In this document: in pieces, positions 1 to 5,500 of the stretch
How positions within the stretch are numbered: the first letter of the stretch is position 1
Layout: each line of letters starts with the position of its first letter
From: Devosia sp.
Lineage (GTDB): Bacteria; Pseudomonadota; Alphaproteobacteria; Rhizobiales; Devosiaceae
Assembly (NCBI GenBank): GCA_028290225.1
Contig: JAQGKH010000002.1
Span: 1-5,500, forward strand
Direction: 5' to 3'
Length of the DNA: 5,500 nucleotides
The notes under the pieces: model-generated
What the model saw: the letters and a program-made list of their open reading frames with translations, nothing else
Told to the model about the DNA's origin: nothing
Databases searched by the model: none
Translations under genes and position numbers: made by a program

Positions 1-887
1 CGATCATCGGTGCAAAGCGCGAAATTGGACCAGTCGCTTTGACCCTTGGCAAGCAGGCCCGCGATGATCTCGTGCAGCGAATGGGGCCGGATCTCCATGA
101 ACAAACCGCGCCGGAGCTTGTCGGCGACTTCCTCGGGCGTCCAGGCCTCGTGGTCGGACGCCATGCCGGCGGCGGCAAAGGCATTGATGTCATCGATGGC
201 GCGCATGCCGGCGGCATGGCCTTCCACCACCCCCCGCCCTTCGAAAGTGGCCCGGATCATGCCCCAAAGCCGCTCATAGGAGGGGTTCTCGGGGTTCCAC
301 ACCGCCGGCCAGTCCATCACCTCATCGAGCCCCGCCACCATCAGCTGGCTTTGCAGGAACTCGGCTTGCTCGGGATAGCCGAAATAACCGCCGCCCCATT
401 CATAAGCGGTTGGCGGCACGGCCGAGCCGGGCAGGGGAAAAATCTTCATGGGCGAGCCGGCCAGACGCGCCGTCAGCCAGAATTCGAGATTGCGAGCGCC
501 GTTTACATTGGAAAATTCATGGCTGGCCTCGCAACACCAGGTGCAGCCATGCGGCAACACCAGCGCGGCTTCCCATTCGGGGGTCAGGTGGCTCGATTCG
601 ATATGCTTGTGCACCTCGCCAAAGCCGGGCACCGCCGCCAGATGCGAGCGGTCGATCCGTTCGGCGACACTGCCGGGATAAGCTCCTGCCGGCCCGACCC
701 AGGCAATGCGGCGACCGGCAACCACGATCTCCTGGTCATCATGCCAGTTGCGGCCATGCACATCGAGCAGGCGGCCGACCCGGATGGCGCGATCGGCAGG
801 ACGCTTGCCCAGCGCTACCAGCGCCAGGTGCTGGCGGATGGCGACTTCCTCGCCCGCATTGATCAGCAGATCGCCGGTGGTGGTCAC
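1..887 (-). CDS. ade: Adenine deaminase-family amidohydrolase, N-terminal half (truncated by window edge)
   Basis: This gene reads leftward from a GTG at 887 and leaves the window after 295 complete codons with no stop. The family is normally about 550-600 residues, so roughly the C-terminal half is missing. Family members hydrolyse adenine to hypoxanthine and ammonia in the cytoplasm with a binuclear metal centre. The visible marks are a family-like N-terminus (LALVALGKRPADRAIRVGRL, residues 21-40), the metal-binding HxH in PGFGEVHKHIESSHLTP (H93, H95), an HE pair at H123-E124 in CEASHEFSNVNG, LDEVMDWPAVWNP at 187-199 (equivalent of the GEVMNYPGV motif), VEGHAAGM at 221-228, the AGMASDHE segment at 240-247, and LCTDD at 291-295. 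The start is set by GGGGAG at 893-898, five bases upstream. The ATG at 892 is in another frame and stops at once. It is divergent from the transporter operon. The HE loop reads EASHE where characterised adenine deaminases have DPHE, and two cysteines (118-119) precede it, so the substrate may not be plain adenine. Family membership is firm; the exact reaction is inferred. Confidence 0.9.
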   Translation of the reverse strand, partial: MTTTGDLLINAGEEVAIRQHLALVALGKRPADRAIRVGRLLDVHGRNWHDDQEIVVAGRRIAWVGPAGAYPGSVAERIDRSHLAAVPGFGEVHKHIESSHLTPEWEAALVLPHGCTWCCEASHEFSNVNGARNLEFWLTARLAGSPMKIFPLPGSAVPPTAYEWGGGYFGYPEQAEFLQSQLMVAGLDEVMDWPAVWNPENPSYERLWGMIRATFEGRGVVEGHAAGMRAIDDINAFAAAGMASDHEAWTPEEVADKLRRGLFMEIRPHSLHEIIAGLLAKGQSDWSNFALCTDD

Positions 888-892
888 GTCAT

Positions 893-898
893 CTCCCC
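893..898 (-). promoter_or_regulatory. Ribosome binding site of the adenine deaminase-like gene
   Basis: On the minus strand GGGGAG lies five bases before the GTG codon at 887. It fixes the GTG start over the out-of-frame ATG at 892 (whose reading frame is ATG ACG TGA) and over in-frame upstream TTG codons at 938 and 959, which lack such a site. Confidence 0.6.
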
Positions 899-956
899 AA
901 GCACAGTTTGGCGCGCCGATAGCGCTCTTCTCTGTCAATAAGATTGGATCGGAGCA

Positions 957-997
957 CAAGCCATGTTCCCATCATGGTTGCACAAAGATATGGCTTG
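957..997. promoter_or_regulatory. Inverted repeats in the divergent intergenic region, possible operator
   Basis: Two nested dyads are visible. CAAGCCAT (957-964) is matched exactly by ATGGCTTG (990-997), with 25 bases between. Inside it, CCATG (961-965) is matched by CATGG (973-977) with a 7-base spacer. They sit between the divergent deaminase gene and the transporter operon, where a regulator acting on both would be expected to bind. No regulator gene is in the window and I do not recognise the site as belonging to a named family. Dyads of this length can also arise by chance. Confidence 0.3.
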
Positions 998-1023
998 CGG
1001 CACAACCGGTGCAAAAATAGGCT
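995..1023 (+). promoter_or_regulatory. Weak sigma-70-like promoter candidate for the transporter operon
   Basis: TTGCGG (995-1000) and TAGGCT (1018-1023) are separated by 17 bases and lie about 65-95 bases before the ATG at 1090. The -35 keeps the TTG core, but the -10 is a poor match to TATAAT. The position is right for the operon promoter, but the match is weak and it may instead depend on an activator or lie elsewhere in 888-1089. Confidence 0.25.
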
Positions 1024-1077
1024 CCGGCTGGGAAGTTGATCTCAAGCGCCATCCCGCTGGCGGGCAGGTCGCGATGC

Positions 1078-1083
1078 AAAGGA
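1078..1083 (+). promoter_or_regulatory. Ribosome binding site of the solute-binding protein gene
   Basis: AAAGGA lies six bases before the ATG at 1090, the clearest ribosome binding site of the operon. It decides against the in-frame TTG at 1036, which would add 18 residues in front of an otherwise complete signal peptide. Confidence 0.75.
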
Positions 1084-1089
1084 ATAATC

Positions 1090-2127
1090 ATGTTTAAAAC
1101 TGTTTCTTCGGTTCTGGCGGTCGCCATCGCCGCATCGGCCTTCTCGGCGGCTCCTGCGATGGCGCAGGACAAGACCCTGACCATCTCCTGGTGGGGCTTT
1201 AATGGCGAAAAGCTCGAAACCCTGGTGCTCGCACCCTTCCGCGAGCAGTGCGGCTGCGAGATCGTGTTCGAAACCGGCAATAACGGCGAGCGCCTGAACA
1301 AGCTGCAGATCCGCAATGGCGGCGGCGTCGATGTCGCCTATTTCTCCGACAGCTTCAGCCAGCAGGGCATCGAAGCGGGGTTGTTCCAGAAGATCGATCC
1401 GGCCAAGCTGCCCAACCTTGCCGGCCTTTATGACCTGGCCAAGGACCCGCAGGGTGGCTATGGCCCCGCTTACACCATCGGCCGCGTCGGCATTGTTTAT
1501 GACAGCGCTAAGCTGACAACCCCGATCACCTCGTGGAACGATCTGTGGCGCGAAGACCTCGCCTCGTCCCTGTCGCTGCCGGGGATCACCACCACCGCCG
1601 GCCCGATGGTCGTGATGAAGGCGGGTGAGCATGCCGGCGCCGACGCATTCGAGAATGCCGACGCCGCCTTTGCTGCGGTGCAGGAACTGCAGCCCAACGT
1701 GGTCAAGAACTACAATACCGGTTCGGAGATGATCAACCTGTTCTCCACCGGCGAGATCACCGCCGCCATCGCGCAGGACTTTACCCTCGGCCAGATCCAG
1801 GCCGCGGTGCCAAGCGTGGTCTGGGCCGACCTCAGCGAAGGCTCGATCGCGACGCTCAACACGGTCAACATCCCGACCGGCGCTGCCGAGCCCGAACTGG
1901 CCTATCAGTTCATCAACTTCATCCTGTCGCCCGAGATCCAGCAGGTCCTGGCCGAAGAGGGCGTCGATGCTCCGGTCAACACCGCAGTTGAGCTGACCCC
2001 AGAACAGGCAGCGCTCTGGACCTATGGCGCCGATACCATCGCCGGCCTGCAGCGCATCGACTACGCCAAGATGAACGCGGCCAAGTCGGGGTGGGTGGAT
2101 CGCTGGAACGAAATCTTCGGCATGTAA
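1090..2127 (+). CDS. Periplasmic solute-binding protein of a PotD-type ABC importer
   Basis: The 345-residue product should bind the transported solute in the periplasm and deliver it to the two permeases encoded downstream. Residues 1-25 form a standard Sec signal peptide: a Lys at 3, a hydrophobic Ala/Val-rich core, and cleavage after AMA (23-25), leaving a mature protein starting QDK. Family marks of the PotD/spermidine-type binding proteins are the early strand ISWWGFNG (32-39), the segment with TGNNGERLNKLQIRNGGG (62-79) followed by VDVAYFSDSF, an AGLFQKIDPAKLPNL stretch (96-110) and a YTIGRVGIVYDSAKL stretch (128-142) followed by TSWNDLW (147-153). The length is normal. The mature part has a closely spaced Cys pair (C54, C56 in QCGCE). 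The ATG at 1090 was chosen for its Shine-Dalgarno site and intact signal peptide. This family takes polyamines, but also many other small solutes; the flanking deaminases make a purine-like or other amino-heterocyclic ligand more likely here, by inference. Confidence 0.92.
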   Translation: MFKTVSSVLAVAIAASAFSAAPAMAQDKTLTISWWGFNGEKLETLVLAPFREQCGCEIVFETGNNGERLNKLQIRNGGGVDVAYFSDSFSQQGIEAGLFQKIDPAKLPNLAGLYDLAKDPQGGYGPAYTIGRVGIVYDSAKLTTPITSWNDLWREDLASSLSLPGITTTAGPMVVMKAGEHAGADAFENADAAFAAVQELQPNVVKNYNTGSEMINLFSTGEITAAIAQDFTLGQIQAAVPSVVWADLSEGSIATLNTVNIPTGAAEPELAYQFINFILSPEIQQVLAEEGVDAPVNTAVELTPEQAALWTYGADTIAGLQRIDYAKMNAAKSGWVDRWNEIFGM

Positions 2128-2130
2128 TCA

Positions 2131-2170
2131 CCAGCGGGGCGGCTCCGGCGCGCCCCGCCCTGTTTGCTGG
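2131..2170 (+). terminator. GC-rich intercistronic hairpin after the binding-protein gene
   Basis: GCGGGGCG (2134-2141) pairs perfectly with CGCCCCGC (2151-2158) around a 9-base loop. CCA (2131-2133) could also close with TGG (2168-2170) across an unpaired stretch. It starts six bases after the stop codon. The following CCTGTTTGC is not a true T-run, so full intrinsic termination is unlikely. Such hairpins between a binding-protein gene and its permease genes commonly act as partial terminators or 3' mRNA stabilisers that keep the binding protein in excess. The stem is seen directly; the role is inferred. Confidence 0.5.
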
Positions 2171-2177
2171 ACGATAA

Positions 2178-2220
2178 AGGCCAGGTGTTATGAAGCGTTT
2201 TTCGGGCTGGACCCTGGCCT
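2178..2220 (+). promoter_or_regulatory. Inverted repeat that could pair over the first permease's ribosome binding site
   Basis: AGGCCAGG (2178-2185) is exactly complementary to CCTGGCCT (2213-2220) inside the permease reading frame. The left arm contains both possible Shine-Dalgarno elements (the AAAGG at 2176-2180 in part, and CCAGG at 2181-2185), and the ATG at 2190 lies in the 27-base loop. If formed in mRNA it would limit translation initiation. It may be a chance pairing. Confidence 0.25.
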
Positions 2221-3014
2221 CTCCCGCGACCCTGCTCGTGGTCGTGTTTCTGGTGCTGCCGGTGGTGGCCACCATTATCACGACCTTCGGGACGGCCGGC
2301 GGTCCGCTGGCACCCTATCTCGGATTCTTCGGCAGCGGTTTTCGCCGCACGGTGCTGTGGCGCACCGTTCAGGTTTCGTTCATAGTTACGGCAATCGCCG
2401 TCATAATTGGCTTCATCACCGCCTTTGTGATCAGCCGGTCGCCGGGCTGGCTCAAGTCCATCCTCATCATTGCGGCGGTGTTTCCGCTACTCACCGGCGT
2501 CGTGGTGCGCTCCTTTGCCTGGCTCATAATCCTTGGCAAGAACGGCATTCTGAACTCCGTGCTGCTGTCCGCCGGCCTGATCGGCGAGCCTCTCACCATG
2601 CTTTACACCCAGGGCGCGGTGATCGTTGCCATGGTGTATCTCTTTGTTCCACTTATGATTCTGACCCTGGTCGGCGTGCTCGAAGGCATTCCGCAGGACT
2701 TGATCCAGGCCTCGGCTTCCCTGGGGGCCAAGCCCTCCGCCACCTTCACCCAGGTGATCCTGCCATTGGCCGTGCCGGGTCTCATCGTCGGTGCCGTGCT
2801 GGTGTTTACCGGCAGCTTTACGTCCTACGCGACCCCCCAGTTGCTGGGTGGCGAGCAGGTGATGATGATGGGGACGCTGATGTATCAGCAGGCCATGGTG
2901 ACCTTTGACTGGGTGGCAGCATCCACTATTGCGGCGGTAATGGTGGTCATAACCATCGCGATCGTCTTGGCGATGACGCGCATTGCTCGTCGCCTCAACC
3001 CGATGGCCGTGTGA
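2190..3014 (+). CDS. ABC transporter permease, PotB-type
   Basis: This 274-residue inner-membrane protein forms half of the translocation channel with the next gene's product. It matches the PotB length and layout: a very short cytoplasmic N-terminus and hydrophobic segments at roughly 13-33, 62-85, 90-115, 142-163, 196-218 and 244-266, six in all. The loop that docks on the ATPase (EAA loop) is at 172-201: IQASASLGAKPSATFTQVI followed by LPLAVPGLIVG. The family's Glu-Ala-Ala is Gln-Ala-Ser here, while the invariant Gly (179) and the LP...PG part are kept. The ATG at 2190 gives the expected N-terminus and lies 62 bases after the binding-protein stop. The stop codon overlaps the start of the next permease, indicating translational coupling. 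Substrate specificity cannot be read from the permease itself. Confidence 0.93.
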   Translation: MKRFSGWTLASPATLLVVVFLVLPVVATIITTFGTAGGPLAPYLGFFGSGFRRTVLWRTVQVSFIVTAIAVIIGFITAFVISRSPGWLKSILIIAAVFPLLTGVVVRSFAWLIILGKNGILNSVLLSAGLIGEPLTMLYTQGAVIVAMVYLFVPLMILTLVGVLEGIPQDLIQASASLGAKPSATFTQVILPLAVPGLIVGAVLVFTGSFTSYATPQLLGGEQVMMMGTLMYQQAMVTFDWVAASTIAAVMVVITIAIVLAMTRIARRLNPMAV

Positions 3015-3802
3015 TGACCCAGAAAATACATCCGGCGCTGATCGGCTTTACTGTCGTCGTCTTCTTCTTTCTTGTCGGGCCGCTGATCATCGTGGTCGGT
3101 TCGGCGCTGAGCGACACCACCTATCTGACCTTCCCGCCCCAAGGGTTATCGCTGCGCTGGTTCGCCAATATCTTCGAGATCTCGGCCTTCCGGCGGACGA
3201 TCCTGACCAGCTTGCAGATCGCCTTCCTGTCGACGTTCATTGCGCTTTTGCTTGGCATTCCAGCAGCTTACGCACTCAACCGCTATCGCATCCAGCTGCC
3301 GGGATGGCTGGCAACGCTGTTCGTCCTGCCCGTGCTGGTGCCTGAACTGGTGCTGGGTTTCTCGCTGCTCAAGAACGTGGCGGTGCAGTTCAACACCCCG
3401 ATTTTCCTGACCCTGGTGTTCGGCCACAGCCTGCTGGTGCTGCCTTATGTGGTGCGGGTGATCAGTGCCTCGCTGGCCTCGTTCGACTTTTCGATCGAGG
3501 AAGCCGCGATCAGCCTCGGCTCGCCGCCGCTGCGCACCTTCTTCACCATCCTCCTGCCCAATGTCCGCTCGGGCGTGATCGCGGCGTTCATCCTGGCGTT
3601 CATCACCTCGATCAACGACGTATCCATCTCCATTTTCCTGACCGGACCAGGCATTTCGACGCTGCCCATCCAGTTGCTCGCGCATATGGAGCAGTTCTTT
3701 GATCCTACGGTTGCGTCGGTATCAGTGTTGCTGATGGCCTTGACTGTCGGGGTCATGGCCATTGTCGAGCGCACGCTCGGCCTTACTTTCCTTGCCAAAT
3801 AG
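3014..3802 (+). CDS. ABC transporter permease, PotC-type
   Basis: This 262-residue inner-membrane protein is the second half of the channel. It has six hydrophobic segments at roughly 10-32, 62-85, 98-118, 130-151, 185-208 and 234-252. Its EAA loop at about 160-190 is close to consensus: SIEEAAISLGSPPLRTFF followed by TILLPN, with Glu-Ala-Ala and the conserved Gly present, unlike the partner permease. The start could be the ATG at 3014, which shares one base with the previous TGA stop (TGATG), or the adjacent in-frame GTG at 3011 (GTGA overlap, one residue longer). I prefer the ATG. No strong Shine-Dalgarno precedes either, so translation is probably coupled to the upstream permease. The length equals that of PotC (about 264). 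The stop lies 12 bases before the ATPase start. Confidence 0.92.
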   Translation: MTQKIHPALIGFTVVVFFFLVGPLIIVVGSALSDTTYLTFPPQGLSLRWFANIFEISAFRRTILTSLQIAFLSTFIALLLGIPAAYALNRYRIQLPGWLATLFVLPVLVPELVLGFSLLKNVAVQFNTPIFLTLVFGHSLLVLPYVVRVISASLASFDFSIEEAAISLGSPPLRTFFTILLPNVRSGVIAAFILAFITSINDVSISIFLTGPGISTLPIQLLAHMEQFFDPTVASVSVLLMALTVGVMAIVERTLGLTFLAK

Positions 3803-3814
3803 AGTGCCCTGCGC

Positions 3815-4885
3815 GTGACCAAAGCTCTTTCGATCCAGTCGATCACCGCCCATTACGGCACGACCAAGGTCCTTGAAGATCTCTCGCTCGAGGTTGGGGA
3901 GGGCGAACTGGTGTCGCTACTGGGTGCCAGCGGTTGCGGCAAGACCACGACGCTGCGACTCGTGGCGGGCTTTTTGCAGCCGACCTCGGGGCGCATCGCC
4001 CTGGGCGGCATCGATCTCACCCGCTTGCCGCCATACAAGCGCGATATTGGTTTGGTGTTTCAGAACTACGCCCTGTTCCCCCATCTCAGCGTTGCCGACA
4101 ATGTGGGGTTCGGGCTCAAGCAGCGCGGCGTTGCGGGTGCCGAAAAAAGCCAGCGCGTGCAGGCCATGCTGGAGCGGGTGGGGCTCGCCCATCTCGCCAC
4201 CCGCCTGCCGGGCGAGCTTTCGGGCGGGCAGAAGCAGCGGGTGGCGCTGGCCCGCGCCCTCGTGATCGAGCCGCCGCTGCTCATGTTCGATGAGCCGCTT
4301 TCCAATCTCGACGCCAAGCTGCGGGTCGATATGCGGGTGGAAATCCGGCAGCTGCAGCGGGCCAATGGCACCACTTCGGTTTACGTGACGCATGACCAGG
4401 AAGAAGCGTTCTCGATCTCGGACCGTGTCGCCATCATGCATGCCGGCCGCATCATGCAACTCGACACGCCCGAAACGCTGTATCAGCGTCCGGCCAATGC
4501 GTTCGTGGCGCGCTTCGTGGGTTTTGAGAACCTCATTCCCATGCGGGTGGTCGAGCGGGACGGCGCCAAGATCACGGCGGAAGCTGCGGGCGGCGTAAGG
4601 CTGACGCTCGGCCTTGAGCAATTCGGCGCCATTCCGGACAGCTTCACGCTCGCGTGCCGCGCCGATGGCCTGGCGGCGACAGCCGATGCTGCACGGGAGG
4701 GCATTCCCGCCAATCTAGGGCTGCGCACCTATCTGGGTCGTGCCTATCAATACCAGTGCGATACAGCTGCCGGCCCGCTTGTTGCCAATGGTCCGCTGAC
4801 GCGACCGCTGGAGATGGGCGGCCATGCCAAGCTCGTGCCCGTGCCCGAGCAATGCACCATCCTTGCCCCGGAAGTGGCGGCTTGA
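3815..4885 (+). CDS. ABC transporter ATP-binding protein, PotA-type
   Basis: This 356-residue cytoplasmic ATPase powers the importer. All catalytic motifs are intact: Walker A GASGCGKT (37-44), Q-loop Gln 83 in FQNYALFPH, signature LSGGQ (135-139), Walker B LLMFDEP (155-161, with D159 and E160), D-loop SNLDA (163-167) and H-loop His 193 in VTHDQEEA. Residues from about 238 onward form the C-terminal regulatory TOBE-type domain of the PotA/MalK/FbpC group. That domain is complete but divergent, for example CRADG (281-285) where RPE is usual. The GTG at 3815 follows the permease stop by 12 bases; there is no good Shine-Dalgarno and no better start, since the GTG at 3804 runs into a stop. The stop codon overlaps the TTG start of the downstream amidohydrolase, tying that enzyme to the transporter. 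The ATPase function is certain; the cargo is not. Confidence 0.95.
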   Translation: MTKALSIQSITAHYGTTKVLEDLSLEVGEGELVSLLGASGCGKTTTLRLVAGFLQPTSGRIALGGIDLTRLPPYKRDIGLVFQNYALFPHLSVADNVGFGLKQRGVAGAEKSQRVQAMLERVGLAHLATRLPGELSGGQKQRVALARALVIEPPLLMFDEPLSNLDAKLRVDMRVEIRQLQRANGTTSVYVTHDQEEAFSISDRVAIMHAGRIMQLDTPETLYQRPANAFVARFVGFENLIPMRVVERDGAKITAEAAGGVRLTLGLEQFGAIPDSFTLACRADGLAATADAAREGIPANLGLRTYLGRAYQYQCDTAAGPLVANGPLTRPLEMGGHAKLVPVPEQCTILAPEVAA

Positions 4886-5500
4886 CCACGCTTCTGGTCA
4901 ATGCCTGGGTGCTGACGCTGGACGCGGCGTTCACCGAGCATAAACCCGGATGGGTTCAGGTGGATGGCACGCGCATCACCGCCCTGGGCGGCGGGGCGGT
5001 TCCCCAGATCGCGGGCGCCGAGATCGTGGATTGCGGCGGCGATATCCTCATGCCCGGCATGGTCAATACCCACTGCCATATGGGCATGTCGGTGTTCCGG
5101 GGCCTGGGCGAAGATGTGGATGATCGCCTTTACCGCTATATCCTGCCGCTCGAGCGCAAATTCGTTTCCCCCGAGATGGTGCGGGTTGGCTCGGCACTGT
5201 CAGCCCTCGAGATGATCCAGGGTGGCGTCACCACCGTCGCCGACATGTATTATTTTGAAGCCGAAGTCGGTCGCGTTGCTGCCCGATCGGGGCTGCGCGC
5301 CATTGTGGGGCAGACCCTGGCGGACTTCGAGCCGCCCGATCACGCAAACTGGGACGAGGGTTTCGGGCTGGTGGAGGCGCTGCTGGATGAGTTCTCCAGC
5401 CATCCCCTGGTCACGCCCTCGATCGCGCCTCATGCTCCATATTCCACCGGCCTTGCCACTATGGAAAGGATCGCACGATGGTCGGCCGATCACCCAGCCG
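4882..5500 (+). CDS. Amidohydrolase of the MtaD/SsnA/guanine-deaminase type, N-terminal part (truncated by window edge)
   Basis: The frame stays open to the window edge, giving 206 residues of a protein whose family is usually about 430-470. It begins at a TTG that overlaps the ATPase stop (TTGA, four shared bases). That start gives the normal family N-terminus LLVNAWVLTLD (4-14), whereas the next candidate, GTG at 4909, would cut into the first beta strand. Metal ligands are seen in MPGMVNTHCHMGM (57-69; H64 and H66) and in APHAPYS (182-188; H184). RGLGEDV (73-79), ALEMIQGGVTTVADMYYF (108-125) and SGLRAIVGQ (136-144) match the branch that holds S-adenosylhomocysteine/methylthioadenosine deaminase, guanine and 8-oxoguanine deaminases and triazine hydrolases. 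These cytoplasmic enzymes use one metal ion to remove an amino (or chloro) group from a ring. The missing C-terminal half carries other specificity and metal residues. Its position suggests it acts on the imported compound or a derivative. Family is firm; substrate unknown. Confidence 0.9.
   Translation, partial: MTTLLVNAWVLTLDAAFTEHKPGWVQVDGTRITALGGGAVPQIAGAEIVDCGGDILMPGMVNTHCHMGMSVFRGLGEDVDDRLYRYILPLERKFVSPEMVRVGSALSALEMIQGGVTTVADMYYFEAEVGRVAARSGLRAIVGQTLADFEPPDHANWDEGFGLVEALLDEFSSHPLVTPSIAPHAPYSTGLATMERIARWSADHPA

Noticed and set aside
933..938. Perfect TTGACA on the minus strand as a -35 box for the adenine deaminase-like gene
   Set aside because: No acceptable -10 hexamer lies 16-18 bases downstream (the bases there are GC-rich). 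TATCGG occurs only 11 bases away, so the match alone is not a promoter.
39..941. Open plus-strand frame of 300 codons (with shorter ones at 410-862, 448-681 and 706-1020)
   Set aside because: It lies antisense to the adenine deaminase-like gene, which has recognisable motifs throughout. The plus-strand translation is Arg/His/Gly/Pro-rich and resembles no family.
1036..1089. TTG start at 1036 adding 18 residues to the binding protein
   Set aside because: It has no good ribosome binding site and would bury the signal peptide. The ATG at 1090 has AAAGGA six bases upstream and a classical signal sequence.
888..1089. Purine riboswitch ahead of either the deaminase or the transporter operon
   Set aside because: I could not find the conserved three-way-junction core sequences. 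The dyads seen are short and better explained as operator-like sites or chance.
972..1632. Minus-strand open frames over the start of the binding-protein gene (972-1316 and 1042-1632)
   Set aside because: They are antisense shadows in GC-rich DNA with no family resemblance; the plus-strand product is clearly real.
2863..2877. GATGATGATG run as a short repeat
   Set aside because: It is simply three Met codons in a row (M225-M227) within the permease frame, too short to call a repeat.
3146..3846. Minus-strand open frames opposite the second permease (3146-3685 and 3445-3846)
   Set aside because: The translations are Arg/Gln/Glu-rich antisense artefacts over a well-formed permease gene.
3917..4621. 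Minus-strand frame of 234 codons opposite the ATPase
   Set aside because: It is antisense to an intact ABC ATPase with all motifs and has no recognisable domain of its own.

Overview
The window is GC-rich, densely coded chromosomal DNA. Codon choice (G/C third positions) and the SBP-permease-permease-ATPase gene order fit an alphaproteobacterium, probably of the Hyphomicrobiales (Devosia- or Rhizobium-like). The taxon is an inference from style, not from a marker gene. I see no mobile element, RNA gene, CRISPR array or sign of recent transfer.

Layout: positions 1-887 on the minus strand hold the N-terminal half of an adenine deaminase-family amidohydrolase that runs off the left edge. A 202-bp divergent intergenic region (888-1089) contains inverted repeats and a weak promoter candidate. 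From 1090 to the right edge all genes lie on the plus strand and look like one operon: a secreted PotD-type solute-binding protein (1090-2127), two six-helix permeases (2190-3014 and 3014-3802), a PotA-type ATPase (3815-4885), and the N-terminal 206 residues of a second amidohydrolase of the MtaD/SsnA/guanine-deaminase type (4882 to the edge). The permease/permease and ATPase/amidohydrolase junctions overlap by a few bases. The only real gap in the operon, 2128-2189, carries a strong GC hairpin.

How the genes fit together: the binding protein captures a solute in the periplasm, the two permeases form the channel, and the ATPase drives import. The two amidohydrolases that flank the transporter are both of deaminase type. 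The simplest reading is a catabolic or salvage locus that imports an amino-bearing heterocycle (a purine, modified nucleobase, nucleoside or pterin-like compound) and deaminates it. The transporter family is usually labelled spermidine/putrescine, but nothing in the neighbourhood supports polyamine metabolism, so that label should not be taken as the substrate. The exact substrate cannot be read from the sequence. The most novel elements are the divergent active-site neighbourhood of the left-hand deaminase and the pairing of two different deaminases around one transporter.
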